Below, piece by piece: positions 38,662 through 47,873 of a stretch of 64,000 bases of DNA. Every line of letters starts with the position of its first letter. The first letter of the stretch is position 1. Origin of the DNA: Crystallibacter degradans (GTDB lineage Bacteria; Actinomycetota; Actinomycetes; Actinomycetales; Micrococcaceae); NCBI RefSeq assembly GCF_012952295.1, contig NZ_JABBCH010000014.1, forward strand, positions 47,199-111,198. The letters are read 5' to 3'. The position numbers and the translations under genes were made by a program. Below the pieces are notes generated by a model that was given only the letters and a program-made list of their open reading frames with translations, made no database searches and was not told the origin of the DNA.

Positions 38662-38907
38662 TCAGATGAGCGTGTAGCCGGCCTCGGTCACGGCGGCGGC
38701 GACGTCGTTGCGGGCGAGCGGACGCTGGCTTACAACGGTGACGGCGCCCGAGGAGAGGTCGACGTCGACGCCGGTAACCGATGCCAGGCTCCCGATCTCG
38801 GTCTTGACCGCGGTCTCGCAATGTCCGCAGGACATGCCGGCTACCTGGTACGTGGTGCGGATCAGTTGGACTTCGTCCGGTTGGCTGCGGCGGAATCGGA
38901 GGGACAT
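38662..38907 (-). CDS. copZ: Copper chaperone, HMA domain (CopZ-like)
   Basis: 81 residues from MSLRFRRSQPDEVQLIRTTY, with AAGGAG upstream. The metal site is VAGMSCGHCETAVKTEIGSL (C-x-x-C). The rest follows the ferredoxin-like HMA fold, ending AAAVTEAGYTLI. It should hand copper(I) to the CopA HMA domain. An open frame runs 33 codons further upstream but lacks a ribosome-binding site. It is first in the copZ-membrane protein-copA unit and divergent from the LAL regulator. No CsoR-like gene is in the window. Confidence 0.9.
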   Translation of the reverse strand: MSLRFRRSQPDEVQLIRTTYQVAGMSCGHCETAVKTEIGSLASVTGVDVDLSSGAVTVVSQRPLARNDVAAAVTEAGYTLI

Positions 38908-38993
38908 CGTGGCTCCTTGTGGAAATGAGGTTTGACTTGTGGTTTTCTGCGTTTCGGTATGTCGAGTTTCCGGCTCGGGAGGGGTGCTTCGGA

Positions 38994-39035
38994 CCGGTAA
39001 AACCACCGGGTTTTCCCAACCGACGTTGGTAGAAT
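38994..39035 (+). promoter_or_regulatory. LAL regulator promoter with CCGGT-N6-ACCGG operator
   Basis: The palindrome CCGGTAAAACCACCGG is at 38994-39009 and the -10 box TAGAAT at 39030-39035, six bases before the GTG start, so the message is probably leaderless. A second inverted repeat, AAAACC to GGTTTT, overlaps it. The same palindrome recurs at 41825-41840 before the next gene. Confidence 0.6.
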
Positions 39036-39041
39036 CGTGCG

Positions 39042-41789
39042 GTGATTCAGGGGAGGGCGCGGGAGCGCGCGGTCATTGCCGGGCTGATCGAAGAAGCCCG
39101 TGCTTCACGGGGCAACGCCCTTGTCATCCATGGCTTGCCGGGCGTGGGCAAGTCGACGCTGCTCAGCGACGCCGTTGCCGACGCCGAGGACCTGCGCGTG
39201 CTGCGGACCCGGGGCATCGAGTCCGAATCCCCGCTGGCCTTCGCGGCGCTGCACCGGCTGCTGCGCCCGGTCATGTCCTACACAGAGCGGCTCCCCGAAC
39301 CGCAGGCCCACGCGCTCAAGGCAGCCTTTGGCGAAATCGCCACCGAGAGCGTGGACCGGTTCCTCATCTTCCTCGCGGCGCTGAGCCTGCTGGCCGAGGC
39401 CGCCGAGCATCAACCAGTGCTGGCGGTCATCGACGACGCGCAGTGGCTGGACGACGTCTCGGCCGCGGCGCTGCTGTTTGTTGCCCGCCGGCTCGACGCG
39501 GAACGGGTTGCCGTCCTGTTTGCCGCCCGCGACGGCGACGAGCGCCAGTTCGACTACGGCGATCTGCCGGCTCTGGCGCTCGCGGGCGTGGATGAACAGA
39601 CCGCTTCGGAACTGCTGGCAGAGCATTCCGGCGTCGTTGTTCCGGCCGAAGTCACCGGCGAACTGGTGCGCAGCACTGCCGGCAACCCGCTGGCCCTCGT
39701 GGAGCTGGCCGGGTCCTTGTCGCCCGAACAGCTGGCCGGCACGTCGGGACTACCGCACCATCTACCGCTCACTGCGGGCGTGGAGCGCGCGTTTCTGGAC
39801 CGCTGCCGGCGCCTGCCTGAGCACGCACAAACCTGGCTCCTCGTGGCAGCGGCGGACGACGCCGGCCAGCTCACCACCGTGCGGCAGGCTGCGAAATCCC
39901 TCGGCGCCGGCGATGATGCGCTGGATGCGGTGGAACAATCCGGCCTGCTGAAGGTGGAGGACGGCAAGCTGAAGCTGCGCCATCCGCTGGTGCGCTCGGC
40001 CGTCTACGGCGCCGCCACGGCCTACCGGCGGCGGCAGGCTCATGCTGCCCTGGCGCAGGTGCTTGCGCAGGAACCCAGCCCTGACCGCAGGGTCTGGCAC
40101 CTGGCCGCTGCGGCGGAGGACGACGACGAAGCGGTGGCCGCGGAGCTGGACCAGGTGGCCGAAAGGGCGCGCAGCCGCGGCGGGCACGAGGCCGCCAGCG
40201 CTGCCTGGGAGCGCGCCGCCGAGCTAACCCTCGACGCCGAAGCCAAGGCCCGGCGCTTGTACGAGGCCGCCGGCAGCGCATGGCTGGCAGGCCAGGCTGC
40301 GCGCGCCCGGGCCCTGAGCGATGCCGCGGTAGCTCTGGCCGGGAGCCCGGGGCTGCGCGCTGATGCCGTCCGCCGTCGTGCCCGGATCGAGTGGAACACC
40401 GGTTCCCTCCAGCTGGGCCACCACATGATCCTGCAGGGCGCCCGCGACGTCGCCCAAACGGATCCGGTGCGCGCGCGGGAAATGGCCATGTTCGCCGCCG
40501 CGCTGGCCTCCTTCGGCGGCGACTCCGGCATCGGCATCACTCCCGTCGACGTCGCGGTCCCTCCGGAGGCCGGCGCGCCCGCCCGGGAGCACAGCTTCTG
40601 GCACCTGCTGGTGGGCCTGCACCACGTGTCCCGCGGCGAGATGGAGCAGGGCGTGCCGGTGCTCAGGGCGGCCTTCGCAGACGGGGTGTCGCTGGAGAAC
40701 GCGGACCAGGATCTGCTGCCCAACCTGGGCATCGCCGCCCTGCATCTGGGCGATGACGAGGCCTCGCTGAGGTACCACAACCTGCTGCTGGCCCGGGCGC
40801 GCGGCACCGGCGCGCTGATCATGGTGCTCTACTCGCTGACCCGGCGCAGCATCACCGACGTGGCCACCGGCAACTGGGACGAGGCGCGGGCCGGCGCGGC
40901 CGAAGCCCTGCAATTGGCCAACGGCACCGGGCAACGGGGCCTGACCGCCTCACCGCTGACACTGCTCGCTCTGCTCGATGCCTTCCAGAACGACGACGGC
41001 TACGCGCGTCATCTGGCAGCGGCCGACGACGTTGCGGCGAACCATCCGTTGGGCATCGTCGCCGGCCTGACCCACGACTTACGGCTGTGGGCAAAGGCCG
41101 TCCACAGCGGCCAGCCCGAAGCCGCCTACCACCATCTGGCCCAGCTGGAACTGCCGCTGACGCGCAGGCTGGCCGCCATCGACTTCTTCGAGTCCGCCGT
41201 CGCGGCCGGACATCAGGATGAGGCCGCCAACCGGCTGGCTGACTTGGAGGAGTTTGCCGCAGCCACGGGCAACGCATGGGCGGCTGCCAGCACCGCGCAC
41301 GGCCGCGCGCTGCTGGCGGATAACCAGGCCGACGCAGAAAAGCTCTACCAGCTGGCCCTGGAACACCACGGCTCGTCGCCCCGAGTATTCGACCGGGCTC
41401 GGACCCAGCTGGCCTACGGCCGGTTCCTGCGCCGCGAGCGCCGCCGGGTCGACGCCCGCGCCCAGCTGCAAGCCGCCATGGACATCTTCGCGGACCTCGG
41501 CGCCGTCCGCTGGGAGGAGCTCGCCGGCCAGGAACTGCGCGCCTCCGGCAAGACGGCCCGCAAGCGCGATCCGTCCACCGCTGCAATACTGACCCCGCAG
41601 GAACTCCAGGTTGCCGGCCTGGTCCAGCAGGGCATGACCAACCGCGATGTCGCAGCCCTCCTCTTCCTCAGCCCGCGCACCATCGACTTCCACCTCCGCA
41701 ACGTGTACGTCAAGCTCGGCATCAGTACCCGCACCGAACTGATACGCCAGCACCTCGGCCGCACCCCCGCCGTCGTCGTTGGTAGTTAG
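39042..41789 (+). CDS. LAL-type LuxR regulator (ATPase plus LuxR helix-turn-helix)
   Basis: 915 residues. Walker A VIHGLPGVGKSTLLSDAVAD near the N terminus, Walker B PVLAVIDDAQWLDDVSA, a long helical TPR-like middle, and a C-terminal LuxR domain (LTPQELQVAGLVQQGMTNRD, then FLSPRTIDFHLRNVYVKLGI). Such proteins activate transcription after binding a ligand. It uses GTG with a -10 box directly upstream and no ribosome-binding site. The operator it likely recognises is found at its own promoter and at the membrane protein gene that follows. Confidence 0.9.
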   Translation: MIQGRARERAVIAGLIEEARASRGNALVIHGLPGVGKSTLLSDAVADAEDLRVLRTRGIESESPLAFAALHRLLRPVMSYTERLPEPQAHALKAAFGEIATESVDRFLIFLAALSLLAEAAEHQPVLAVIDDAQWLDDVSAAALLFVARRLDAERVAVLFAARDGDERQFDYGDLPALALAGVDEQTASELLAEHSGVVVPAEVTGELVRSTAGNPLALVELAGSLSPEQLAGTSGLPHHLPLTAGVERAFLDRCRRLPEHAQTWLLVAAADDAGQLTTVRQAAKSLGAGDDALDAVEQSGLLKVEDGKLKLRHPLVRSAVYGAATAYRRRQAHAALAQVLAQEPSPDRRVWHLAAAAEDDDEAVAAELDQVAERARSRGGHEAASAAWERAAELTLDAEAKARRLYEAAGSAWLAGQAARARALSDAAVALAGSPGLRADAVRRRARIEWNTGSLQLGHHMILQGARDVAQTDPVRAREMAMFAAALASFGGDSGIGITPVDVAVPPEAGAPAREHSFWHLLVGLHHVSRGEMEQGVPVLRAAFADGVSLENADQDLLPNLGIAALHLGDDEASLRYHNLLLARARGTGALIMVLYSLTRRSITDVATGNWDEARAGAAEALQLANGTGQRGLTASPLTLLALLDAFQNDDGYARHLAAADDVAANHPLGIVAGLTHDLRLWAKAVHSGQPEAAYHHLAQLELPLTRRLAAIDFFESAVAAGHQDEAANRLADLEEFAAATGNAWAAASTAHGRALLADNQADAEKLYQLALEHHGSSPRVFDRARTQLAYGRFLRRERRRVDARAQLQAAMDIFADLGAVRWEELAGQELRASGKTARKRDPSTAAILTPQELQVAGLVQQGMTNRDVAALLFLSPRTIDFHLRNVYVKLGISTRTELIRQHLGRTPAVVVGS

Positions 41790-41824
41790 CAGTTGGTAGT
41801 TAGTCGCAGTTTCCGGTGCCAAAC

Positions 41825-41868
41825 CCGGTAATTTCACCGGTTCGAGCAACCCCGCGCCCCGGTAATTT
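41825..41868 (+). promoter_or_regulatory. Second CCGGT-N6-ACCGG operator and leaderless promoter
   Basis: CCGGTAATTTCACCGG at 41825-41840 matches the LAL promoter site in arms and spacing. A third partial copy, CCGGTAATTTTCCTGC, is at 41859-41874 and includes the -10-like TAATTT (41863-41868). The ATG follows after seven bases without a ribosome-binding site. The palindrome-to-minus-10 distance is 22 bp here and 20 bp at the LAL gene. Confidence 0.6.
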
Positions 41869-41875
41869 TCCTGCC

Positions 41876-42382
41876 ATGACTACTTCAACAATCATCGGCA
41901 ATTATCTGTTGGGCGGCGTCATCAACGCCGTGCTCCTGGTGGCCATCGCGTTCCTGCTGTCGCGGTTCGTGAAAGACGCCGCCGGGCGGTCCCTGCTCGC
42001 CATCTTCCTGATCATCGCGGGCGGGGCCTACCTCGGATTCGCCATCGCGGGCGAGGCCAGCGGACCCTGGGCCCTCGCGGAACTCCTGCAGGCGCTGGGG
42101 CTCGGCGCGCTGGGCATCATCGGCCTGCGCCGTTCGCCCTACTGGCTCGCCGCGGGCTGGGCGCTGCATCCGATCTGGGACGTCCCGCTCCACTACTTCG
42201 GCGGGGGGCACGAGTTCGCGCCCGAGAGCTGGGCCATCGCGTGCGTGAGCTTCGACTGGATCGTGGCTCTGTACATCGTCGCCGCCTACCGGATGAACGG
42301 CGAAAGCCGGTTCAAATTCCGCCAAAGCGTGGCTCCGGCCGAACCGGTTCTGCCGCTGCAAGCCGGCGCTAAATCCCGCTGA
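41876..42382 (+). CDS. DUF6010-like integral membrane protein
   Basis: 168 residues from MTTSTIIGNYLLGGVINAVL. Four to five hydrophobic segments span the protein; conserved polar points are GRSLLAIFLIIAGGAYLGFA, WALHPIWDVPLHYFGGGHEF and FDWIVALYIVAAYRM. I believe this is the DUF6010 family but cannot confirm by search. The function is unknown. Likely the regulated target of the LAL protein because both share the palindrome. Confidence 0.65.
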   Translation: MTTSTIIGNYLLGGVINAVLLVAIAFLLSRFVKDAAGRSLLAIFLIIAGGAYLGFAIAGEASGPWALAELLQALGLGALGIIGLRRSPYWLAAGWALHPIWDVPLHYFGGGHEFAPESWAIACVSFDWIVALYIVAAYRMNGESRFKFRQSVAPAEPVLPLQAGAKSR

Positions 42383-42390
42383 CCTCAAAC

Positions 42391-42441
42391 AACGACGGCG
42401 GCGCCCGGGTGGGTTTTATGACTCGCCCGGGCTCCGCCGTT
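42391..42441 (+). terminator. Bulged GC-rich hairpin terminator
   Basis: Arms at 42391-42409 (begins AACGACGGCGG) and 42426-42441 (CCCGGGCTCCGCCGTT) pair with two bulges around a loop with TTTT. It is preceded by AAAC, giving the AACAACGACGGCGG motif shared with other hairpins here. The -10 box of the next gene begins four bases later. Confidence 0.6.
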
Positions 42442-42456
42442 GGCTAGGGTTAGCTG

Positions 42457-43800
42457 GTGACTAATTACTTCCTGCGCAAGCCCTGGCGTGGCCGGATCGG
42501 CGCCCTGCTGGGCATCCTGATCATGGCCCTGAGCCTGCGCGCCGCCGTCTCCGTGGTGCCGCCGCTGCTCGGTTCGGTCAGCCCGGAGCTCGGTTTCGAT
42601 GCCGCCACCATCGGCCTGCTGGCGATGCTGCCGCCGCTGATCTTCGCCGCCGGCGGCCTGGGCACGCCCATCCTGATCCGGTGGCTGGGCCTGGAAAAGG
42701 TCCTCACCCTCGCGGTACTGCTGGCCGTCGCCGGGCAGGTCGGGCGCGCCTTCATGGGCGAGGTCTGGCCGTTCCTGGGCCTCTCCGCCGTCGTCATGGC
42801 CGGTTACGGCATCGGCAACGTGGTGCTGCCGCCGCTCGTGAAGAAGTACTTCCCGGACAGAATGGGCGTGGTCACGGCCGGCTATGTCACGCTGCTCGCG
42901 GTGGGAACCGCGGCCAGTCCGCAGCTGGCCGTGCCCGTAGCGGACCTTGCCGGTTGGCGCGTCTCGATCGGCGTCTGGGCCTCGATCAGCGCGCTGGTCC
43001 TGGTGCCATGGGCAGCCCAGTTGCTGCACGACCGGCGGGCAAAACGCGAGAAGAACGACGACGACGCCGCGGCCGCTCGCACAAGTCCCGGGGCGCCGTC
43101 GACGTCGGATTCGCTGCCTGCCTCGACGTCCGTTTCGAGTTCCGTCAAGATGCCGCCGGCCAAGCCCACCCCGGAGCATCTGAATCCGTGGCGCTCGCCG
43201 GTGGCTTGGGGCCTGGCGATCTTCCTCGCCGGCAACTCTGCCCAGACCTACGTCTACTTCACCTGGCTTCCGCCGTACCTGACCGGGCAGAACGTGGACG
43301 CGGCCGTAGCCGGATCGGCCCTGGCATACTTCGCGATCCTCGGCCTGCCGGTCAGCTTGCTGGTGCCGCTGATCGTGCCCCGCATGCGCAACCCGATCAT
43401 CGCCATCAGCATCTTCGCGGCGTGCTGGGCCGGGGGACACCTGGGCCTGTTCCTCGCGCCGATGGATGGCACCTGGTGGTGGATCACCCTCGCCGGCCTG
43501 GGCCAGGGCACCTTCGCCACCGCGCTGCTGATGATGAACCTGCGCTCACGGACCACGCATGGCGCCTCGGTGCTCGCCGGGTTCAGCCAGGGCATCGGCT
43601 ACGCCGGCGCCGGCATCGCCCCGCTGCTGTTCGGCGTTGTCCAGGAGGCTACCGGCAGCTGGAACGCCTCCTTCGCCATGCTCGGCGTCTGCCTGCTGGT
43701 CATGATGACCGGAGCCGTGATGATCAACCGGCCGCGGTACATCGAGGATGTCGCGAAGCCCGCGGAAACTCCCGAACCGGTCAAGGACCCTGCCCGCTAG
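42457..43800 (+). CDS. MFS transporter, CynX/NimT type
   Basis: 447 residues, GTG start. TAGGGT (42445-42450) ends six bases before it, so it is probably leaderless. Twelve helices with the family opening GILIMALSLRAAVSVVPPLL and the loop LVKKYFPDRMGVVTAGYVTL. The central cytosolic loop of about 50 residues is Asp/Ser/Pro-rich. CynX/NimT members export or import cyanate, nitroimidazoles or other small compounds; the substrate is unknown. A second member of this type is at 60365. Confidence 0.85.
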   Translation: MTNYFLRKPWRGRIGALLGILIMALSLRAAVSVVPPLLGSVSPELGFDAATIGLLAMLPPLIFAAGGLGTPILIRWLGLEKVLTLAVLLAVAGQVGRAFMGEVWPFLGLSAVVMAGYGIGNVVLPPLVKKYFPDRMGVVTAGYVTLLAVGTAASPQLAVPVADLAGWRVSIGVWASISALVLVPWAAQLLHDRRAKREKNDDDAAAARTSPGAPSTSDSLPASTSVSSSVKMPPAKPTPEHLNPWRSPVAWGLAIFLAGNSAQTYVYFTWLPPYLTGQNVDAAVAGSALAYFAILGLPVSLLVPLIVPRMRNPIIAISIFAACWAGGHLGLFLAPMDGTWWWITLAGLGQGTFATALLMMNLRSRTTHGASVLAGFSQGIGYAGAGIAPLLFGVVQEATGSWNASFAMLGVCLLVMMTGAVMINRPRYIEDVAKPAETPEPVKDPAR

Positions 43801-43991
43801 GAGCCGGTTCCGAGAGTGCCGCAAAGTACTGCTTTGTTTGCCTTTACCTGCCTGAAATCAGCTAGTAGGGAAAGCGCGCTCTAAAACTAGCAATTTCCGA
43901 TTTAGAAGCGGATGATAGCTATACCGGCGAAAGCCCGGACTTCATGGTCGGCGCTTTTGTTTCTCCGGACTTCTGATCAAGGGGGTGCGTT
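43801..43991. other. 190-bp gene-free leader before the DUF3040 gene
   Basis: It is more AT-rich than its neighbours. CCGGACTTC occurs at 43935 and 43965 (30 bp apart), and a small GGCGAAAGCC hairpin with a GAAA loop precedes the first. I cannot match it to a riboswitch class. Confidence 0.3.
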
Positions 43992-44309
43992 ATGCCGCTG
44001 TCGGATGAGGAGCGGGAGCAGCTTCATGCACTGGAGTTGCAGTTGGCCGCCGAGGACCCGGCGCTGGCCCAGGTAATGCGGTCCGGCCTTTTGGGACCCG
44101 ACCATGGACAGCTTGTTCTAGCGGTGCTTGCCTGGATTGTCGGTTTGGTCTTGTTGATCATCGGCGTGGCCACGCAGCTGATCGTCGTGGGTGTCGGCGG
44201 CTTCCTGGTAATGGGCGCGGCGGGTTACTGGGCGATGCGCCTCTACCGCTGGGGAAGCGGAATCGATGATCAAGTCGCAACCGACAAGGGGACGCACGGA
44301 GTCCGCTGA
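43992..44309 (+). CDS. DUF3040 membrane protein
   Basis: 105 residues starting MPLSDEEREQLHALELQLAA, the actinobacterial DUF3040 signature, followed by two adjacent hydrophobic helices (VLAVLAWIVGLVLLIIGVAT and a second to residue 85). GGGGGTGCG lies before the ATG. Some DUF3040 proteins are linked to cell division genes; none are next to this one. The function is unknown. Confidence 0.8.
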   Translation: MPLSDEEREQLHALELQLAAEDPALAQVMRSGLLGPDHGQLVLAVLAWIVGLVLLIIGVATQLIVVGVGGFLVMGAAGYWAMRLYRWGSGIDDQVATDKGTHGVR

Positions 44310-44342
44310 GGGTCACCGCCTCCTTGGTGTTCGCCCAGCCAG

Positions 44343-45320
44343 CTAAATGTCCAGGACAAGTCGTTTACCTAGACACCGCGAGACACAGATCATCATCGTG
44401 TCCCCTGCCTTGCGTTCTTCCTCCGACAGCAGCGTGTCCCGGTGATCAATCTCCCCGGAGATCACTGGGGTTTCGCAAGTGCCGCAGATGCCTTCGCGGC
44501 ATGAATTAAGAACGGGTATGCCACTTTCCATCAGCGCCTCCAAAACGGAGGTGCCCGGCGGAACCAGCACCTCTGTGCCGTCTGCAATTTCTACGCTGAA
44601 CTCGGTGTCCAATGTCGTGGAGTCGGAGTCGGAGTCGGAATCGGTAATCAAGCGGGAGACGAACCGCTCGGAATGGTAACGGTTAGGTCCTGGCCATTCC
44701 CCAGTCAGTTTTTCGAGGGCATTTAGCAGCGGTCCCGGCCCGCAGGCGTATACATGTGTGGATGCATCCAGCCCATCGAGGAGCGGTTCAAGGGGGAAAA
44801 GTCCGGACACGTCGTCTGTGTGGATGTGGACACGGTCGCCGTAAACGGCGAGTTCCTCCAGGAATGCCATGGACGTACGATTCCTGCCCAGGTAGATGAG
44901 TTTCCAGTCCAGATCTGTCGCGTCGGCTTGCCGGATCATGGGCAGGATCGGGGTGATACCGATGCCGCCGGCAATAAAGAGATACAGCGGTGCAGCCTTC
45001 AGACTGAAGTTGTTCCGCGGACCGCGCACCTGCAACTTGGTACCGGGACGCAGTTCGTTGTGTATCCAGGCAGATCCGCCGCGTCCCTGCGGCTCCCGCA
45101 GTACGCCGAGACGCCAGAAGCTATCCTCTGGCCGGGAACAGAGTGAGTATTGGCGTAACAGGCCGTTGGGCAGCATGACGTCCACATGCGCGCCAGCCTC
45201 CCAGGGGGGCAGCGCCTCGCCGCGAGGGTGTTCAAGCCGCAACGCCAGTACGGAATCGGACGCCGGATCGGTCTCAGTGACCTCTACATCGAAGAATTCG
45301 TCATGCATCGGGGTATTCAA
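44343..45320 (-). CDS. PDR/VanB family oxidoreductase (flavin, NAD and C-terminal 2Fe-2S)
   Basis: 325 residues in the order flavin domain (RQYSLCSRPEDSFW), NAD domain (LFIAGGIGITPILPMIRQA) and C-terminal plant-type ferredoxin with Cys in NSCREGICGTCETP and a fourth in MICVSRC. A Ser-Asp repeat (DSDSDSDS, from a GAGTCG tandem) sits in the linker. VanB/phthalate-type reductases feed electrons to Rieske oxygenases; none is present here, so the P450 at 53503 is the likely acceptor, as in CYP116B enzymes where the same reductase is fused. Last gene of the catabolic operon. Confidence 0.88.
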   Translation of the reverse strand: MNTPMHDEFFDVEVTETDPASDSVLALRLEHPRGEALPPWEAGAHVDVMLPNGLLRQYSLCSRPEDSFWRLGVLREPQGRGGSAWIHNELRPGTKLQVRGPRNNFSLKAAPLYLFIAGGIGITPILPMIRQADATDLDWKLIYLGRNRTSMAFLEELAVYGDRVHIHTDDVSGLFPLEPLLDGLDASTHVYACGPGPLLNALEKLTGEWPGPNRYHSERFVSRLITDSDSDSDSTTLDTEFSVEIADGTEVLVPPGTSVLEALMESGIPVLNSCREGICGTCETPVISGEIDHRDTLLSEEERKAGDTMMICVSRCLGKRLVLDI

Positions 45321-45364
45321 GTCGTTCTCCTTAGAAAATTGGCAGCCGGATGCTGGTGATTAAG

Positions 45365-46519
45365 TCAGCGTGCAATCGGCGCCGCTGGTGGTATGGTCAG
45401 CCGCGCCATGGAATCAACTGCGGCCAGTACTGCCGTTGTTGCGCCGCGTTCGCCAAGAGTGACGCGTACTCCTTCGCCGTCGAATGCTCTGACCGAAACG
45501 GACTGGGCAAGGCAGGCGGCCTCCAGTTCCAGGGCGCGGCCGCCGACGGGGATCCACACGAAGTTCCCTCCGCTTGCCGGCAACTCGATGCCTCGGTTGC
45601 GCAGCTGTGCACTCAGATAACGGCGCTCGTCCACGATCCGCGAGATAGTCTGCGCGGTCAGATCGGGTTCGTCCCAAGCGGCAATAGCGGCGGCTTCAGC
45701 AACCCGGCTCACAGGGAAAGGTGGAGCGGCACGCCGCAAGTTCGCCGCGATATCCTGGCCGGCTGCCAAATACCCTGCCCGGAGTCCGGCTAAACCGTAT
45801 GCCTTGGAAAATGTACGCAGGACAGCTAGGTTGGCGAATCTTTTTAGGAGGTGCGTGCTGTCGTGCTCGGGCAAGGAGAATTCCCGGTATGCCTCGTCCA
45901 GGATCACCAGCACCTGCGCTGGTACTCGGTCAAGAAAGTCCATCAACTCTTCGTGGTCGACGGTTGTTCCTGTTGGATTGTTCGGCGAGCAGACGATAAC
46001 GGCACGGGTGGCTGTTGTTATAGCGGCGGCCATGGACTTCAGATCGTGCCGGGAACCGCCGGTGAGCGGTACTTCGACGGCAGCAGCACCGGTGACTCCG
46101 ACAAGTATCGGGTACGCCTCGTAGCTGCGCCAGGCGTAGATGACTTCATCACCACTGGCGGCGTAGGTGGAGAGCAGCAGTTGGAGCAGGGCAAGCGATC
46201 CAGCTCCTGCGACCACCTGGCCGGGCTCAAGTCCTAGTCTCCCGGCCACGGTCGCCACAAGATTGTCACCTGCGAGACTTGGGTAGCGGTTGGCATCGGC
46301 CGCAGCTGCCGCGACCGCATCTTGGACCGCAGGCGACGGCGGCACTGGCAGCTCGTTCGACGAGGCAATCCAGCGGACACTCGCCTTGCCCTGTGAACGA
46401 GAGTACTCAGGCAGTGTGGCAATGCCTGGCCGTGGTGATGGGCCGCTTGCACCCCGGCTTGCGCCCCGATGGTCGGACGGTTCCAGAGGCGGCAGGGGAC
46501 TGGTGATGTTCGTGCTCAT
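45365..46519 (-). CDS. HisC-like PLP aminotransferase
   Basis: 384 residues, chosen from the ATG of MSTNITSPLPPLEPSDHRGA because GGAAGGAATAGAC precedes it. WIASSNELPVPPSPAVQDAV and CSPNNPTGTTVDHEELMDFL are fold-type I motifs; the PLP Lys is in RTFSKAYGLAGLRAGY. It resembles histidinol-phosphate aminotransferase, but no his genes are near. In this locus it more likely interconverts the transported amino acid and its 2-keto acid. The FMN oxidase gene ends 17 bp upstream. Confidence 0.85.
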   Translation of the reverse strand: MSTNITSPLPPLEPSDHRGASRGASGPSPRPGIATLPEYSRSQGKASVRWIASSNELPVPPSPAVQDAVAAAAADANRYPSLAGDNLVATVAGRLGLEPGQVVAGAGSLALLQLLLSTYAASGDEVIYAWRSYEAYPILVGVTGAAAVEVPLTGGSRHDLKSMAAAITTATRAVIVCSPNNPTGTTVDHEELMDFLDRVPAQVLVILDEAYREFSLPEHDSTHLLKRFANLAVLRTFSKAYGLAGLRAGYLAAGQDIAANLRRAAPPFPVSRVAEAAAIAAWDEPDLTAQTISRIVDERRYLSAQLRNRGIELPASGGNFVWIPVGGRALELEAACLAQSVSVRAFDGEGVRVTLGERGATTAVLAAVDSMARLTIPPAAPIAR

Positions 46520-46536
46520 GTCTATTCCTTCCGCTG

Positions 46537-47811
46537 TCATGGCTGGGGCAGGAGTAATCCGGGGATTTCCCTGGATGCATGGGGCAGGGGACGCACGTGC
46601 TCTTCATCGAGAAGCTGCATGCCGCGGCGTCGCAGCTCGCTGACGCTGGCGACCCCGAGCAGTTGCATAGTGCGGCGTAATTGGCTAACAAGGAGGTCAG
46701 CCAAATGCGCGACGCCGGGTTCACCGGCGGCTGCCAGCGCCCACAGATACGGTCGGCCGATCATGGCCAGGTCCGCACCCAGAGCGATCGCGGTGGCAAT
46801 GTCTGCACCATGCCGGATACCCGAGTCAACGACAATGGTGAAGTCGTCGCCAACAGCCCGCCGAACCGGGGCGATCAGATCGGCGGGGGCAATGGTGCGG
46901 TCCAATTGACGGCCACCGTGGTTGGATAGATGCACTCCGTCAACTCCGAGATCCCGTGCACGGACGGCGTCGGCCGGGCTAATCGGGCCTTTCAACAGCA
47001 GGTCGCCGTCCCAGATCGCACGCAGCTCCGCTAGATCACTCCACGTCACGCCTGAGTCGAACTGCGAGCCGATGTTCTCAATGGTGTAGGCATTGCCGTG
47101 TGCACCTTCGGAGACATTGGCGAATTCCAAGACGGGAGCGCGGAGCATCCGCATCCAGTATCCGGGTTTGGAGCCGATTTCCAGCAAGGTTGCTGGTGTG
47201 AGCCGCGGCGGAATCGTGAACCCGTTGCGGATGTCTCGCAGCCGGTTGCCGGGAACTGCGGTATCCACCGCTATCTCGAGGACTCGGTAACCCGCACCCG
47301 CCGCGCGGCGGACCAGCTCGCGGGCCCGTGCCCGGTCTTTCCAGACGTAGAGCTGGAACCAGCGTTCCGCCTCCGGAGCAGGCCCGACGGCCAGCTCCTC
47401 CAAGGCGGTGGTGGCCATCGTGGAGAGCACATAGGGTAGGCCGGCAGCAGCAGCGGCGCGGGCCACTGCGGGTTCGCCAGCGGTATGGACCATTCGGGTG
47501 TAGCCGGTCGGTGCAAAGCCCAGTGGCGCCGCAGCGCACCGACCGAGGATGCCAGAGCTGGTATCAGCGGCACTGACATCCGCCAGTGCAACGGGAACGA
47601 AGCGGTGACGTTCGAACGCCGCGGTATTATTAGCCACACTGAGTTCGCCGTCGGCTCCGCCGTCGATGTACTCCATCACCGGCCGTGGCAGGCTTCGCGC
47701 TGCCAGCTGCCGCAGGTCCTCGACGGTGTGGCACCGGGTCAGCGCCCGTTCAACCGACGAACCCGTGGGGAGGTTGACCGAGATCAGCCTCACTGCTTGA
47801 GCAAGTTTCAT
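46537..47811 (-). CDS. FMN-dependent alpha-hydroxy acid oxidase/dehydrogenase
   Basis: 424 residues, lactate oxidase/mandelate dehydrogenase/LldD type. [20 protein letters not shown] marks the N terminus; the active-site His and Arg lie in [19 protein letters not shown] and the FMN phosphate region in [20 protein letters not shown]. It oxidises a 2-hydroxy acid to a 2-keto acid, which would suit an aryl- or imidazolyl-lactate paired with the aminotransferase. It lies directly between the ABC importer and aminotransferase genes on one strand. Confidence 0.87.
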   Translation of the reverse strand: MKLAQAVRLISVNLPTGSSVERALTRCHTVEDLRQLAARSLPRPVMEYIDGGADGELSVANNTAAFERHRFVPVALADVSAADTSSGILGRCAAAPLGFAPTGYTRMVHTAGEPAVARAAAAAGLPYVLSTMATTALEELAVGPAPEAERWFQLYVWKDRARARELVRRAAGAGYRVLEIAVDTAVPGNRLRDIRNGFTIPPRLTPATLLEIGSKPGYWMRMLRAPVLEFANVSEGAHGNAYTIENIGSQFDSGVTWSDLAELRAIWDGDLLLKGPISPADAVRARDLGVDGVHLSNHGGRQLDRTIAPADLIAPVRRAVGDDFTIVVDSGIRHGADIATAIALGADLAMIGRPYLWALAAAGEPGVAHLADLLVSQLRRTMQLLGVASVSELRRRGMQLLDEEHVRPLPHASREIPGLLLPQP

Positions 47812-47873
47812 ACCGCAGCCCCCGCAGCGCAGCCAAGCGTTATAACCATCATGGCTCTACACCTTTCCCGGGT

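Noticed and set aside
43801..43991. Riboswitch before the DUF3040 gene
   Set aside because: Only a small GAAA-loop hairpin and a 9-bp repeat are seen; no known aptamer core could be matched.
45365..46519. Histidine biosynthesis hisC
   Set aside because: No other his genes are present; the gene sits in a catabolic operon with an importer and oxidase.
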